This document shows positions 15,159-24,054 of a DNA stretch of 64,000 nucleotides, one piece after another; the first letter of the stretch is position 1, and each line of letters starts with the position of its first letter. The notes under the pieces are model-generated. The model was not told where the DNA came from and made no database searches. It worked only from the letters and a program-made list of their open reading frames with translations. Source of the DNA: Acidobacteriota bacterium. Its GTDB lineage: Bacteria > Acidobacteriota > Terriglobia > Bryobacterales > Bryobacteraceae. Location: contig JAFDVZ010000010.1 of assembly GCA_018268715.1 (NCBI GenBank), positions 214,794 through 278,793 on the forward strand, read 5' to 3'. Position numbers and translations under genes: made by a program.

Positions 15159-16754
15159 TCATTCGTAGATCCGACCCCATTCCTTCACGAGGCCCGTGGG
15201 ACGCAGGCGTTTCGCTTTCGGCAGCGGATCGTCCTGGCCCGCGCTGGCCACCGCGGCGCCGGCTGTAACTGGTGTGGAAATGTCATGCTCGAACCAATAC
15301 TCGCCGGCGGGCAGCGTCATCGGCGTCTTGAGAGTGTAGACAAGACGGTAGATCGGGATCTGAGCCCCTCCCGCCGTCACGCGGTTGGCGCCTGTCGCGC
15401 TGAACGAGAAGGTTCCCGCGATGGAGTCCGACGAGAACACATCCCCCTTGAAACTCCCGGTCTCCCTGGGCGTCCCTGAAACGTTGGAAAACACGTTCAT
15501 GTGGAATGTGTTGTATATGTTGGCCGGGTTGAACGGTGGGCTGACGTTGACCGGACCTTCGAAGTAGCCCGTCAACTGGTCGAACGTCACAGCCCCGTTC
15601 ACGCGGAAATACCCGGCGTATGCGGCTTGGACCGTGTTGCTTGCCGACGTCGGCGACGAGAGGTTCGACATGGCGAAGAAGACGTTGTATCCCGGCGCCC
15701 CGGAATAGTAAGCTCCCACGGCGCCGGTCTCGATGCCGCTGTTGTCGAATACAATCGCGTTCGAGTTGGTGAGCGTCAGGGCGATGCCAGCGATTGTCGA
15801 GGAAGAGGTCGCCAAACCCGTATTCTTCGTCCAGGCGTTGAAGCCAGCGCTACCGAACGTTGTCGGCGAGTTGTGGCGGAATGCCAGCGAGCTATTGGTC
15901 CCGGGCACGCCATTGAACGTTTGGCCGTTTGCAAACTTCCCGCCCGTCACCACCCAGTAGAGCCCGTTCGCCACCACAGGAATCGTGACGCCAGCCTGCG
16001 ATACTCCTGCGCCGGACGCTACCGAAATCGACGCGTCACCCAGTTTGTCGTCGTAAGGCGTCGTGACGTTCACCTGGTACAAGCCGGGGAACCCGGGGAC
16101 CAGGCCGGCGAACGTCACCGGGCAGGTTAGCGTATCCAGTAGAACCGTAGGAGTCGTCACCAGGCGGTTGAACGGCCGGCTCGCGCTACCATCGCCAGGA
16201 GAGACGCCCGCGTCGATGGTCGGCGTTACCGCTCCGAGGCTGTTCAGATACAACGTGATCGCCTCCCCCGGCGTCGCGGCCGATCCCCTGGCTACCGATG
16301 AACCGTCGCCGTGAGTGGCGGAGACGTAACCCTCGCCCGTCCCGGAGAGGGTGAAGAACTTGGGAGCGCTAGGAGCAACCTGCACCGAGATCGCATTGCT
16401 GACACCCGCGGCGTTCGTAACGGTCAAGCCCACGGAGCCTTGAACGCCGTATGGAAGTTGGGCGTTGATCAACGACGGCGAGACGAAATAGAGCGGCGCG
16501 GACGTAGTGATGGCGCCACTCGTAATCTGAACGGACACCCCTCCGAGAGTCGCGGGAAGCGGCAGGCTGAGCGCGGGATAGTTGATGGTGGAAAACCCAG
16601 AGCCGAAGATGCTAATCAACGCACCCGGGGCAATGTCACTGGAGGAATCAACCGTGTTGACTGCAATGGAGACCACTGGCTGCGCACAAAGCTGACTTCC
16701 CCCGAGCAATAACATTCCTAGCGCCACAACCAGAATCACTTGGGATCTTCCCAT
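15159..16754 (-). CDS. Exported TIGR03437-family protein
   Basis: The 531-aa product has a signal peptide ending LCAQ. An N-terminal region with PGALISIFGSGFS and LINAQLPYG is the signature of the Solibacter uncharacterised TIGR03437 domain, an immunoglobulin-like secreted module expanded in this group. The C-terminal half is beta-rich with no recognised catalytic motif. ATG 16754 is preferred because of the GAGAGGG just upstream. It heads the minus arm of the polysaccharide locus, facing the NusG-paralogue gene across 1.1 kb. Confidence 0.85.
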   Translation of the reverse strand: MGRSQVILVVALGMLLLGGSQLCAQPVVSIAVNTVDSSSDIAPGALISIFGSGFSTINYPALSLPLPATLGGVSVQITSGAITTSAPLYFVSPSLINAQLPYGVQGSVGLTVTNAAGVSNAISVQVAPSAPKFFTLSGTGEGYVSATHGDGSSVARGSAATPGEAITLYLNSLGAVTPTIDAGVSPGDGSASRPFNRLVTTPTVLLDTLTCPVTFAGLVPGFPGLYQVNVTTPYDDKLGDASISVASGAGVSQAGVTIPVVANGLYWVVTGGKFANGQTFNGVPGTNSSLAFRHNSPTTFGSAGFNAWTKNTGLATSSSTIAGIALTLTNSNAIVFDNSGIETGAVGAYYSGAPGYNVFFAMSNLSSPTSASNTVQAAYAGYFRVNGAVTFDQLTGYFEGPVNVSPPFNPANIYNTFHMNVFSNVSGTPRETGSFKGDVFSSDSIAGTFSFSATGANRVTAGGAQIPIYRLVYTLKTPMTLPAGEYWFEHDISTPVTAGAAVASAGQDDPLPKAKRLRPTGLVKEWGRIYE

Positions 16755-17896
16755 TGGTTTCCCTCTCTTTGTTCGGTCACACACGCACTCCACTCAACGA
16801 AATCCAACAGCTGAATTCTAATTGCGAAATCCTCCGCAAGTCAATGAGAAATAAGCGCCGCCAGCCCCCTGCGTATGACGTATCCGATGACACGCCCGCA
16901 CCCGCGTTCGGTCCTGAAGGCGGCTGAGCAATGACGCGGCAACCACCGCGGTCCACCGGGCCAACGATGGCCTTGCGCGAACTCTCTCGGGGCAGCAGCG
17001 CCGCTAGGCCGCTGGCAGTCTGCACCCTATTGACCAACAAGGGCTTGTTCATGCGGCAGTTGCGATGCGGACCGTCTCCGGGCGTCCGGCAGTCGCCTTC
17101 GCGCAGAAGTAGTCTCCGCCGCGGAGTCACATCGATATCACCTCGTGGAACTCCGCTGAGCTTTGATGAATGTAAGATTCCATACACATTGGTATGACGT
17201 AGAAACTTCACGCCGTCTGGTGGGCCCCGGCATGATTGGGGAGGGCGCAGACATTCTCTCCCTCCAACGCCGGAGACACAGCGCTGGCACTGTTACCTGT
17301 ATGACATCTTTCTCGGTCCCAACTAAAGTAATCGCGGCACACCTCGGTAGGTGGTAGGTGACAGGTCTGAGTCTATCGTATGTTCCGATAAGCGCTGACT
17401 CGTCGCATCAGAGCCATTGCCAGGCAACGTCGAACCGTATTACAGACTACTCTCTAGCCTATTGGAATTCACTCTCTCAATAACATCTATCCCGACGGGC
17501 CTCGACACGCTTCCCGCGGGAGCCATCCAACTCGATGAGTCCGTTAGGGTATCGCTACAAGCGCAAGGACGTTACTATCTCACTCCCACAATTCACAAGC
17601 CAGTCCCGCCGAGTAAAAAAGTTTCAGCTCTGTATGTCACTGTAATGCAAGAAGAAACAGCCAACTCCACTCCTGAGTCGGGGATGGATCGGCGACTTTT
17701 CCCTTGACTCCCATCGGAGGAATACCTTACCATCAGACGGTCCGAACACCTCTATCGCTCTGTATGTCGTTTTGACAGACATACGGTAGATCTGGCGTTC
17801 GGCTGAATTCAAACTCACAATCGACAATTTGAAAGTTCTCCGAGGGGACTTTAGGGGCGGCAGCATACCCAGGTTCCCGAGGAATTCGGAGGGAGC
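16755..17896. other. 1.1-kb divergent intergenic region
   Basis: No convincing gene lies here. Short open frames at 16777-17211 (minus) and 17417-17707 (plus) lack a recognisable domain or a good ribosome binding site. The region separates the two divergent arms and must hold their promoters. GCTCTGTATGTC occurs twice (17627-17638 and 17757-17768), and a hairpin follows the second copy. Base composition from about 17150 to 17800 is less GC-rich than the flanking genes. Confidence 0.6.
17762..17784 (+). promoter_or_regulatory. Hairpin in the leader of the NusG-paralogue operon
   Basis: GTATGTC at 17762-17768 pairs perfectly with GACATAC at 17778-17784 around a 9-base loop. It lies 113 bp before the GTG of the NusG-like gene. 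It could be an RNA structure in the leader or a DNA operator; the sequence does not tell which. Confidence 0.4.
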
Positions 17897-18490
17897 GTGT
17901 CTTACCTCTTTCGCGAAACCCCGGACGCCTCGGGCGATGTCGTTCCGCCGCTATCCAAACCCAAAGCATGGTACGCAATTCGAACACGCTCCAAGTTCGA
18001 AGGATTGGTTTCCGCCTCCCTGCGTGGCAAGGGTTACGAAGAGTTCCTGCCCCTCTACCGCGCCAGGCGTTCCTGGTCCGACCGTTCCAAGGAACTCGAC
18101 AGTCCCCTATTTCCGGGCTACCTGTTTTGCCGCTTCCATCCTGAAGACCGTCTCCTCCCGATACTGACGACGCCGGGCGTCGTTCTGATAGTTGGCGTCG
18201 GTCGAATCCCTGTTCCGGTGCCGGACGAGGAGATCGAGTCAGTACGCGCACTGCTCCAGTCTGGCGTTGCCGCCCGTCCGCATCCCTTCCTCAATACAGG
18301 AGATCGCGTCTACCTGGAGAACGGCCCATTTGCCGGGGTCGAGGGATTTGTGGTGACGGCCGACAGGCAGTACCGAATCGTCGTCTCGATAACGCTGCTA
18401 CAACGCTCGGTCTCAGTTGAGGTCGACCGGGCGTGGATCCGCCCACTCGCAAAGCCCGTACGGCCCGATCAGAGATCGCGGATCGTCTGA
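17897..18490 (+). CDS. NusG-paralogue transcription antiterminator (RfaH/LoaP/UpxY type)
   Basis: The 197-aa product has a NusG N-terminal (NGN) domain at about residues 22-120, with WYAIRTRSKFE and LFPGYLFCRF, and a KOW domain at about 134-165 with GDRVYLENGPFAGVEG. Such paralogues bind RNA polymerase and let it read through long polysaccharide operons. The gene starts at GTG 17897 behind GGAGGGA. Being first in a 33-kb operon of export and glycosyltransferase genes fits operon-specific antitermination. The housekeeping nusG would sit beside ribosomal-protein genes, which are absent here. Confidence 0.9.
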   Translation: MSYLFRETPDASGDVVPPLSKPKAWYAIRTRSKFEGLVSASLRGKGYEEFLPLYRARRSWSDRSKELDSPLFPGYLFCRFHPEDRLLPILTTPGVVLIVGVGRIPVPVPDEEIESVRALLQSGVAARPHPFLNTGDRVYLENGPFAGVEGFVVTADRQYRIVVSITLLQRSVSVEVDRAWIRPLAKPVRPDQRSRIV

Positions 18491-18543
18491 CTGGTGGTCG
18501 GCCGACGGTTGAAGTACGATTCTACCGAGGGTTCCCTGTCGCC

Positions 18544-18813
18544 ATGCGCGGATCAGGTGGTCTAACCAGAAGCATTAGTCTGCGACTGTCTGAGTCGGAA
18601 TATGAGACGTTGAAGGCGCAGTGTCAGCAATGCGGAGCGGCCACCGTTTCCGATCTCGCACGCCTCGCCATCCAGCGCCTGACACATAGCTCGAGCCCAA
18701 CCGCGGACCTCGCCAGCCGGGTTTACGAGATTGAAAGCCGCTTGAACGCACTGGAACGATGCATCGCCAGGTCCTTGGGAGAAAAGGATAAGCCGTCCGC
18801 GGCGTCACGTTAG
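18544..18813 (+). CDS. Small ribbon-helix-helix-like protein with coiled coil
   Basis: The 89-aa product has a putative ribbon-helix-helix segment (TRSISLRLSESEYETLKAQC, then AATVSDLARLAIQRL) followed by a short coiled coil (YEIESRLNALERCIARSL). ATG 18544 is chosen because the strand then lies close to the N-terminus. It has the same architecture as the next gene and is probably its paralogue. Positioned between the antiterminator and the export genes, it may be an operon regulator; the DNA target is unknown. Confidence 0.65.
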   Translation: MRGSGGLTRSISLRLSESEYETLKAQCQQCGAATVSDLARLAIQRLTHSSSPTADLASRVYEIESRLNALERCIARSLGEKDKPSAASR

Positions 18814-18835
18814 GTCACACCGGGCCACGAAAGCT

Positions 18836-19090
18836 GTGTCGTATAAGTCCAAAGTCATCAGCGTCCGCCTCTCCGACGAGGAGTATCGTGAGATCAAAAC
18901 TCACTGCGTCGATCTGGGCGAAGTGAACATCTCTGAATTCGCACGCGCCGCAATGGCCCAGGTAATGTCATCGCGGAACAACCAGTCCGCGACGTCGATG
19001 ATTGAGTTGAAGATGGCGGCGCTCCAGCAACGGCTCGACCGCCTCGAAGAGAGGGTCGACCGTATCGTGGCCATGGAGGCCTCTGCATGA
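18836..19090 (+). CDS. Second ribbon-helix-helix-like protein with coiled coil
   Basis: The 84-aa product shows KVISVRLSDEEYREIKTHC then NISEFARAAMAQVM, a ribbon-helix-helix pattern, followed by a leucine-rich coiled coil (LKMAALQQRLDRLEERVDRI). It starts with GTG at 18836. Its stop overlaps the start of the Wza-like gene by ATGA (19087-19090), so translation is coupled. Two adjacent related proteins could form a heterodimer; that is inference. Confidence 0.65.
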   Translation: MSYKSKVISVRLSDEEYREIKTHCVDLGEVNISEFARAAMAQVMSSRNNQSATSMIELKMAALQQRLDRLEERVDRIVAMEASA

Positions 19091-20064
19091 CGCCAGCCAT
19101 CCTCCGCTTCTCTGCGCTGCTCGCGCTCGCCGCGTCGGCGACGGCGCAAGCGATCGTTGTTACACCGTCCTCTCCCACCGGACCGAGTACTTACACCTTG
19201 GGCCCGGGAGACCAAATCATCGTAAAGGTTCTGGATCTCGACGAACTGTCGCCCGACCGGACCGGCGCAATCCGTATCGATGCTCGCGGCGATATTACGC
19301 TGCCGCTGGTCGGGCGCGTCCCCGCCGAAGGTCTGACAACTGATCAATTCGCCCTGCAACTCGCCACACGCTTCAAGAAGTTCCTGCACGAGCCCGACGT
19401 CACCGTGTCTCTGCTGGAGATGCGCAGCCAGCCGATTTCGGTGCTGGGGGCGGTCCAACAGCCTGGGGTTCATCAACTGATGGGACGCAAGACGCTGTTT
19501 GAGGTAATCTCAATCGCCGGTGGACTTCGGCAGGACGCGGGGCACCAGGTGAAGATCACGCGCCGCCTGGAGTGGGGCCGCATACCGCTCCGCGACGCCC
19601 AGGATGACGCCACCGGACGCTTCAGCGTCGCCAGCGTCAGCGTCCGAAGCGTCATGGACGCCAGCCGTCCCGACGAGAACATCGAAATCAAACCCAATGA
19701 CGTAATCTCCGTTCCGCGCGCCGAGTTGGTGTATGTCGTCGGCGCCGTGAAGAAGGCCGGCGGCTATATTCTCGGCGAACACGAACAGATCAGCGCTCTT
19801 CAGGCTCTGTCGCTCGCCGAAGGGCTCGATCGGGCCTCGGCCCCGGGCCGGGCGCGCATCATGCGAGCCGTCCCCAACTCCAGCGAACGCCAGGAGATAC
19901 CCGTTGACCTGAAGAAGGTGATGGCGGGACGGGGACAGGACTTGCCTTTGAAGGCCGACGACATCCTCTTCATACCGACCAGCGCCGGTAAGGTCGCCGC
20001 CCTACGCAGTATCGAGGCCGCGATTCAAGTGGGCACGGGCATGGCCATCTACGGCCGCCTGTAG
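19087..20064 (+). CDS. Polysaccharide export protein, Wza-like
   Basis: The 325-aa product has a signal peptide ending ATAQA without a lipobox Cys. A Poly_export domain starts at about residue 35 (YTLGPGDQIIVKVLDLDEL), and SLBB-type repeats follow (QPISVLGAVQQPGVHQL and ELVYVVGAVKKAGGYIL). These proteins form the periplasmic/outer-membrane conduit for capsule or exopolysaccharide. It is coupled to the RHH gene upstream and precedes the chain-length/kinase gene, the usual pairing. Confidence 0.9.
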   Translation: MTPAILRFSALLALAASATAQAIVVTPSSPTGPSTYTLGPGDQIIVKVLDLDELSPDRTGAIRIDARGDITLPLVGRVPAEGLTTDQFALQLATRFKKFLHEPDVTVSLLEMRSQPISVLGAVQQPGVHQLMGRKTLFEVISIAGGLRQDAGHQVKITRRLEWGRIPLRDAQDDATGRFSVASVSVRSVMDASRPDENIEIKPNDVISVPRAELVYVVGAVKKAGGYILGEHEQISALQALSLAEGLDRASAPGRARIMRAVPNSSERQEIPVDLKKVMAGRGQDLPLKADDILFIPTSAGKVAALRSIEAAIQVGTGMAIYGRL

Positions 20065-20116
20065 AATCTACGACGTACTTCACTCTGAGTAATTCCTTCG
20101 GCGAAAGCTGCTAACT

Positions 20117-21250
20117 GTGGAAGAGCTACCTCAACTACCGGTCCCTGCCAACACCCACCTCGACAGCGTTTCGCCGGTTCGCGCCAGGCAAGGCGCCCGG
20201 GCCGCGGCCCCCTATGAGATGGACGCCGGGGAGACGACGGGTGGTCTGATTGAATACTGGCGCATTCTCCGCCGCCGTAAAGGCACTGTCATACTGATCG
20301 GCTTTATTGGTCTCGCTCTCGGATTTCTCATCAGCCTGCCACAGACTCCGGTTTACCAGGCTCGAGCTTCGCTCGAAGTTCAGGACATGAATCAGGACTT
20401 CCTGAACATGAGGCAAGTCACGCCGGAATCGCAGAGCTATACCGCCCTCACCGACATTCAGACGCAGATCAAGATCCTGCAAAGTGAAACTCTTCGCGCC
20501 CGTACGATGGCCAAGCTGAAGATCACCGACGCCCAGGACCTGAAGCCGCAAGCATCGCGCCTTGCAGTCTGGCGCCGGGCTTTCAACCTACCTGAACCGG
20601 AAGGGCTGGATGCACGGGAGAGCCAGAGGAAGGCTGCCGACAGAAGCCTGAAGGTCCGGGCCGCCGGGCAGACCCGGATCATTGAACTACTGGTGGATTC
20701 CACGGATCCCGCCCTTGCCGCCAGCTTCGCCAACACATTGGCCAACGAGTACATCGACCAGAACATGGAAGCCCGCTGGAAGATGAGCCAACGCACCGGC
20801 GATTGGCTGGGCCGCCAGATCGACGACATGCGCATCAAACTGGAGCGCTCAGAGGATGCGCTGCAGGCGTATGCGCGGCGCGCGGGGTTGCTGTTCACCG
20901 GCGGTTCCGGGGGCGATAAGGAGGGCAAACAGAACATCTCGGAGGCGAAGCTCAGCCAAATCCAGCAATCGCTTTCCAGCGCCTCCGCGGACCGTGTCTC
21001 GAAGCAGTCCCGATACGAGATGGCGACGACGAGCCCGGCCGAGACCCTGCCGGATGTTCTGAATGACAGCATCCTGCGCGACTACCAGAGCAAGCTCACC
21101 GACATCAGGCGGCAAATCGCGGAGCTCTCGGCGACCTACACTCCCGAATACTCCAAAGTGAAGCGCTTCCAGGCCGAGGCGCAGACCATCGAGGCGGCGC
21201 TCGGGATTGAACGGGCGGCGATTCTGAAGAGGATCAAGAACGATTTATGA
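20117..21250 (+). CDS. Chain-length determinant (Wzz) part of a frameshifted Wzc/BY-kinase
   Basis: This 377-aa frame holds a Wzz domain: a membrane helix at about residues 55-74, a periplasmic region with coiled-coil stretches, and a GNVR-like segment near the C-terminus. It stops at 21250 after RIKNDL. Reading on in the +1-corrected frame gives RIKNDYDEAVRREKLLADDY and runs directly into the kinase part, so one extra T in GATTTATGA (21242-21250) seems to break a single gene of about 787 aa. The start is GTG 20117. A sequencing error is as likely as a real mutation. Confidence 0.85.
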   Translation: MEELPQLPVPANTHLDSVSPVRARQGARAAAPYEMDAGETTGGLIEYWRILRRRKGTVILIGFIGLALGFLISLPQTPVYQARASLEVQDMNQDFLNMRQVTPESQSYTALTDIQTQIKILQSETLRARTMAKLKITDAQDLKPQASRLAVWRRAFNLPEPEGLDARESQRKAADRSLKVRAAGQTRIIELLVDSTDPALAASFANTLANEYIDQNMEARWKMSQRTGDWLGRQIDDMRIKLERSEDALQAYARRAGLLFTGGSGGDKEGKQNISEAKLSQIQQSLSSASADRVSKQSRYEMATTSPAETLPDVLNDSILRDYQSKLTDIRRQIAELSATYTPEYSKVKRFQAEAQTIEAALGIERAAILKRIKNDL

Positions 21251-22481
21251 CGAGGCGGTTCGGCGTGAGAAACTGCTCGCCGACGACTACGCCCGGCAAT
21301 CGCAAGTTGTCACTCAGGAGGCCGAGCGGTCCATCCAGTACAACATCCTCAAGCGCGAAGTCGACAGTAACCGCCAGTTGTACGAGGCCATGCTCCAGCA
21401 CGTCAAGGAGTCCGGCATCGCGGCGGCGCTGAAGGCCTCGAACGTCAGGGTCGTCGATGCGGCCGCTCCTCCAAAGTCGCCTTACAAGCCCAATGTGCCA
21501 ATGAATGCCGGCCTCGGTTTGTTGGCCGGAGCGTTTCTGGGTGTAGCGTTCGTCATCATGCTGGAGCGGGCTGACCGCACCTTCCAGGCGCCCGGCGACG
21601 CGCCTTTCTGGATGGACCTTCCGGAACTCGGTGTAATACCGAACGAAAAGGCGGCCAGCCGGCGGCTGTACTACTACGGGCGGCCAAAGGCCCTCCCCGA
21701 GGCGACGGAAGCGGCGACGCCGGCTATCACCACGGCCGGCGAAAAGCTTCCGCCGAGGCTCGAACTGATCACACTGCAGCGCAAGCCCTCAATGGTGGCC
21801 GAGGCATTCCGTACTGTACTCACTTCTGTTCTCTTCTCTGGGGAAAATGGCAGTCGTCCTCGTGTACTCGTTGTGACTAGTTCGGGGCCGTCCGAGGGCA
21901 AAACAACGGTCTGCTGCAATTTGGCGATTGCGATGGCGGAAATCGGCCGCCGGGTTCTGCTCGTTGACGCGGACCTCAGGAAGCCGCGGGTTCACGCGGT
22001 TTTCGGCTTGGACAACGACCGCGGTCTGGTCGACGTTTTGAAGTCGCGATCGGTCGATGAGGGCATGCTGGCCGACCTCGTGCGTGAGACGTGCCTGTCG
22101 GGTTTGTTTGCACTGACAAGCGGTGCGCCAACGTCCGCTGCCGCCAATCTCCTGTTCGCGACACATATGCCGGAGTTACTGTCACGCTTCAAGAAGGACT
22201 TCGATATGGTCCTCATCGACACGCCTCCGATGCTGCAGATGCCGGACGCTCGGGTTCTCGGGCGCATGGCGGACGCGGTGGTGCTGGTGAACCGCGCCGG
22301 ACACACGACGCGGGATGCGGCGCTGGCGGCGCAGCAACGCTTGGTTGAGGACGAAAGTCGAATACTGGGGACGATTCTCAATGACTGGAATCCGAAGACG
22401 TCGCCGAATGGCTATTATGGGTACTACAAAGGGCACTACTACGATCGATATAGAAGCCATTATGGGGATGTCAAGAATTAA
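21251..22481 (+). CDS. Tyrosine-kinase (BY-kinase) part of the frameshifted Wzc-like gene
   Basis: The frame continues from the break and includes the second membrane helix (LGLLAGAFLGVAFVIMLE) and the cytoplasmic BY-kinase domain: Walker A SSGPSEGKTT, Walker A' LLVDADLRKP and Walker B MVLIDTPP. The end is a tyrosine cluster (YYGYYKGHYYDRYRSHY) that serves as the autophosphorylation tail of this family. The cycle of phosphorylation regulates polymer length and export. A TTG at 21378 is the first practical internal start if the two halves are really separate. Confidence 0.85.
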
Positions 22482-22733
22482 GCCTTGGACATCGTTCGCC
22501 TTCGCTCCTCGAACATGATTGGCGCTTACCTGATCGTAGCGTGATTCGCTCGCCCCGATTTCGGCGACGCCTGCACCAGACTAATGGCGATCGAGACTCG
22601 TGGGGTCCGACAAACGGAAGGGTGGAGTCACTTCACAGTAGCCAGTTGGGGGAGGGTGCTACAACCCGCTTTTTTGAGGAAGTACGTAAACCACTTAAAA
22701 CATTGCACTTATGGTGCGATTCAAGAAATCCAC
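22482..22733. other. Intergenic segment upstream of the tandem repeats
   Basis: No gene is supported here. The last 50 bases (about 22680-22733) resemble the end of the repeat units that follow and look like a degenerate partial copy. Confidence 0.5.
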
Positions 22734-23137
22734 GGAAATGTTGAGTAACTTCACATATGGCGATTGGCGGATCGTCCGTTCCCGACGGAGGAGTACTCCC
22801 GGACATGACCGGGGAGTTCCCCCAACCGTTTTAGACTATCCCGTGCAAGTCTATGATATTCCGTAAGTTATGTACGATTTTGAATCGGAACGGAAATGTC
22901 GAGTAACTTCACATTTGGCGGTAGGTGGTTGATCCCGGCGTTTTCCGGGGAGTTCCCCCAATCGTTTTAGCCCCGTACCGGTAAGTCCATGATATTGCGT
23001 AAGTTATGTACGAATCAAAATCGGCACTGAAATGTTGAGTATTACGACTGCTGGCGGTTGGCGGATCTCCTCGGATTGTTCCTGGAAGTCCCCCAAATGG
23101 CTTTGGCTCAGTACGGGCAAGTATCAAGATCGAGACG
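22734..23137 (+). repeat. Three tandem repeats of about 110-158 bp
   Basis: Units begin at 22734, 22892 and 23028 with GGAAATGTTGAG or close variants. Shared blocks are GGCGATTGGCGG-like, GGGGAGTTCCCCCAA (units 1 and 2; degenerate in 3), CGTTTTAG, and ATGATATTNCGTAAGTTATG. GGGGA/TCCCC forms a short palindrome. Unit 1 carries about 22 extra bases and unit 3 is truncated. No open frame spans the units, so a non-coding role is likely. They lie between the BY-kinase gene and the first methyltransferase gene of the same operon. Confidence 0.75.
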
Positions 23138-23152
23138 GAATTGTAAGAGTGA

Positions 23153-23503
23153 GTGCAAGCCGTGATTAACTTCTCCGGTCTTTCCGGCCGAGGCTTGCTA
23201 GGCCGGGCGGTCCGCCTGCCGCTGCGGCTAATCCCGAAACAGGCCGGAGTGCGGATACTGCAGGGGCCGCTGTGTGGCCGACGCTGGATTGCTGGCTCAT
23301 CCAACCATGGCTGTTGGCTGGGATCTTTTGAGGCTGAGAAGCAGAGAAAGATATCGGAGCTCGTCCGCCCGGGAATGGTCTGCTGGGATGTGGGTGCGAA
23401 CGTGGGCTTCTATACGCTGCTGCTTGCCGAGTTGGTTGGTGCGGCCGGGTCCTCGCATTCGAACCTGTTCGTCGCAACCTTGAACTGTTGCGGCGGCATG
23501 TAG
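23153..23503 (+). CDS. FkbM methyltransferase, N-terminal part (frameshifted)
   Basis: This 116-aa frame contains the SAM-binding motif VCWDVGANVGFYTLLLAELVG, then drifts into unrelated residues before stopping at 23503. The expected continuation VLAFEPVRRNLELLRRHVEMN is present in another frame from about 23452, so the gene is broken by a small indel near 23445-23452. Family members methylate sugar hydroxyls. The start is GTG 23153, with GTG 23162 as an alternative. Confidence 0.8.
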   Translation: MQAVINFSGLSGRGLLGRAVRLPLRLIPKQAGVRILQGPLCGRRWIAGSSNHGCWLGSFEAEKQRKISELVRPGMVCWDVGANVGFYTLLLAELVGAAGSSHSNLFVATLNCCGGM

Positions 23504-23913
23504 AAATGAATAAGTACCAGAACGTTCGGGTTTTCCCCTGCGCTTTGGGCGACTTCGACGGTGAGACCGGGTTCGACCCCGGGCTGAACTCCGAGACCGG
23601 ACACATGGCGGCCGGAGGGCCGCTGAGGGTGTCGTGCTCGAGGGCGGACACCCTGCTCGCCGCAGGTGAGGTCGAAGCCCCTGACCTGATCAAGATCGAC
23701 GTCGAGGGTGCCGAGGAGAATGTGTTGCGGGGCGCGTGCGGCGCGATGGAAAGGCGTCCGGTGCTGTTCCTGGCCACACACAGCGCGCGCGCGCACCGAG
23801 CATGCCTCGAACTGCTCGCGGTCTACCGTTATAAGGTCCATGCGCTGGACGGCGGCCCGCCTGAGGGGACGGATGAGGTTGTGGCGGTCGCGTCAAGCGA
23901 GGTTGCGGCATGA
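23488..23913 (+). CDS. FkbM methyltransferase, C-terminal part (frameshifted)
   Basis: This 141-aa frame begins within the overlap and continues the FkbM fold: NVRVFPCALGD, then the family signature DLIKIDVEGAEENVL. Together with the upstream frame it makes a protein of about 250 aa, normal for the family. Without the first part it lacks the SAM-binding glycine loop and should be inactive on its own. Confidence 0.8.
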   Translation: MRRHVEMNKYQNVRVFPCALGDFDGETGFDPGLNSETGHMAAGGPLRVSCSRADTLLAAGEVEAPDLIKIDVEGAEENVLRGACGAMERRPVLFLATHSARAHRACLELLAVYRYKVHALDGGPPEGTDEVVAVASSEVAA

Positions 23914-24054
23914 ACCGGCTCGCAGCCGTGAGCACGAGACTATCGTCCGGACTGAACACCGTAGCGAGCAGATCACGCTTCCCCAACGCCCAAAGGGCAG
24001 TGTACTTTGGGCTCGCTCAGCAAGGCGGTAGATTGTACCGCCAGCGCTGGAGAA

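Noticed and set aside
16777..17211. 144-aa minus-strand ORF between the two polysaccharide arms
   Set aside because: No domain, no ribosome binding site and an irregular composition.
17417..17707. 96-aa plus-strand ORF before the NusG paralogue
   Set aside because: Possible but unsupported. No family resemblance and no clear ribosome binding site.
17772..17777. TTGACA as a -35 promoter box
   Set aside because: A perfect hexamer, but no -10-like hexamer follows at 16-18 bases, and it lies within the hairpin.
22917..22927. ops element GGCGGTAGNNT
   Set aside because: The first eight bases match, but the T at position 11 is a G. The neighbouring units do not keep the core. It is kept only as a hint in the findings.
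22734..23137. CRISPR array
   Set aside because: Units are long (110-158 bp) and there are no short identical repeats with unique spacers.
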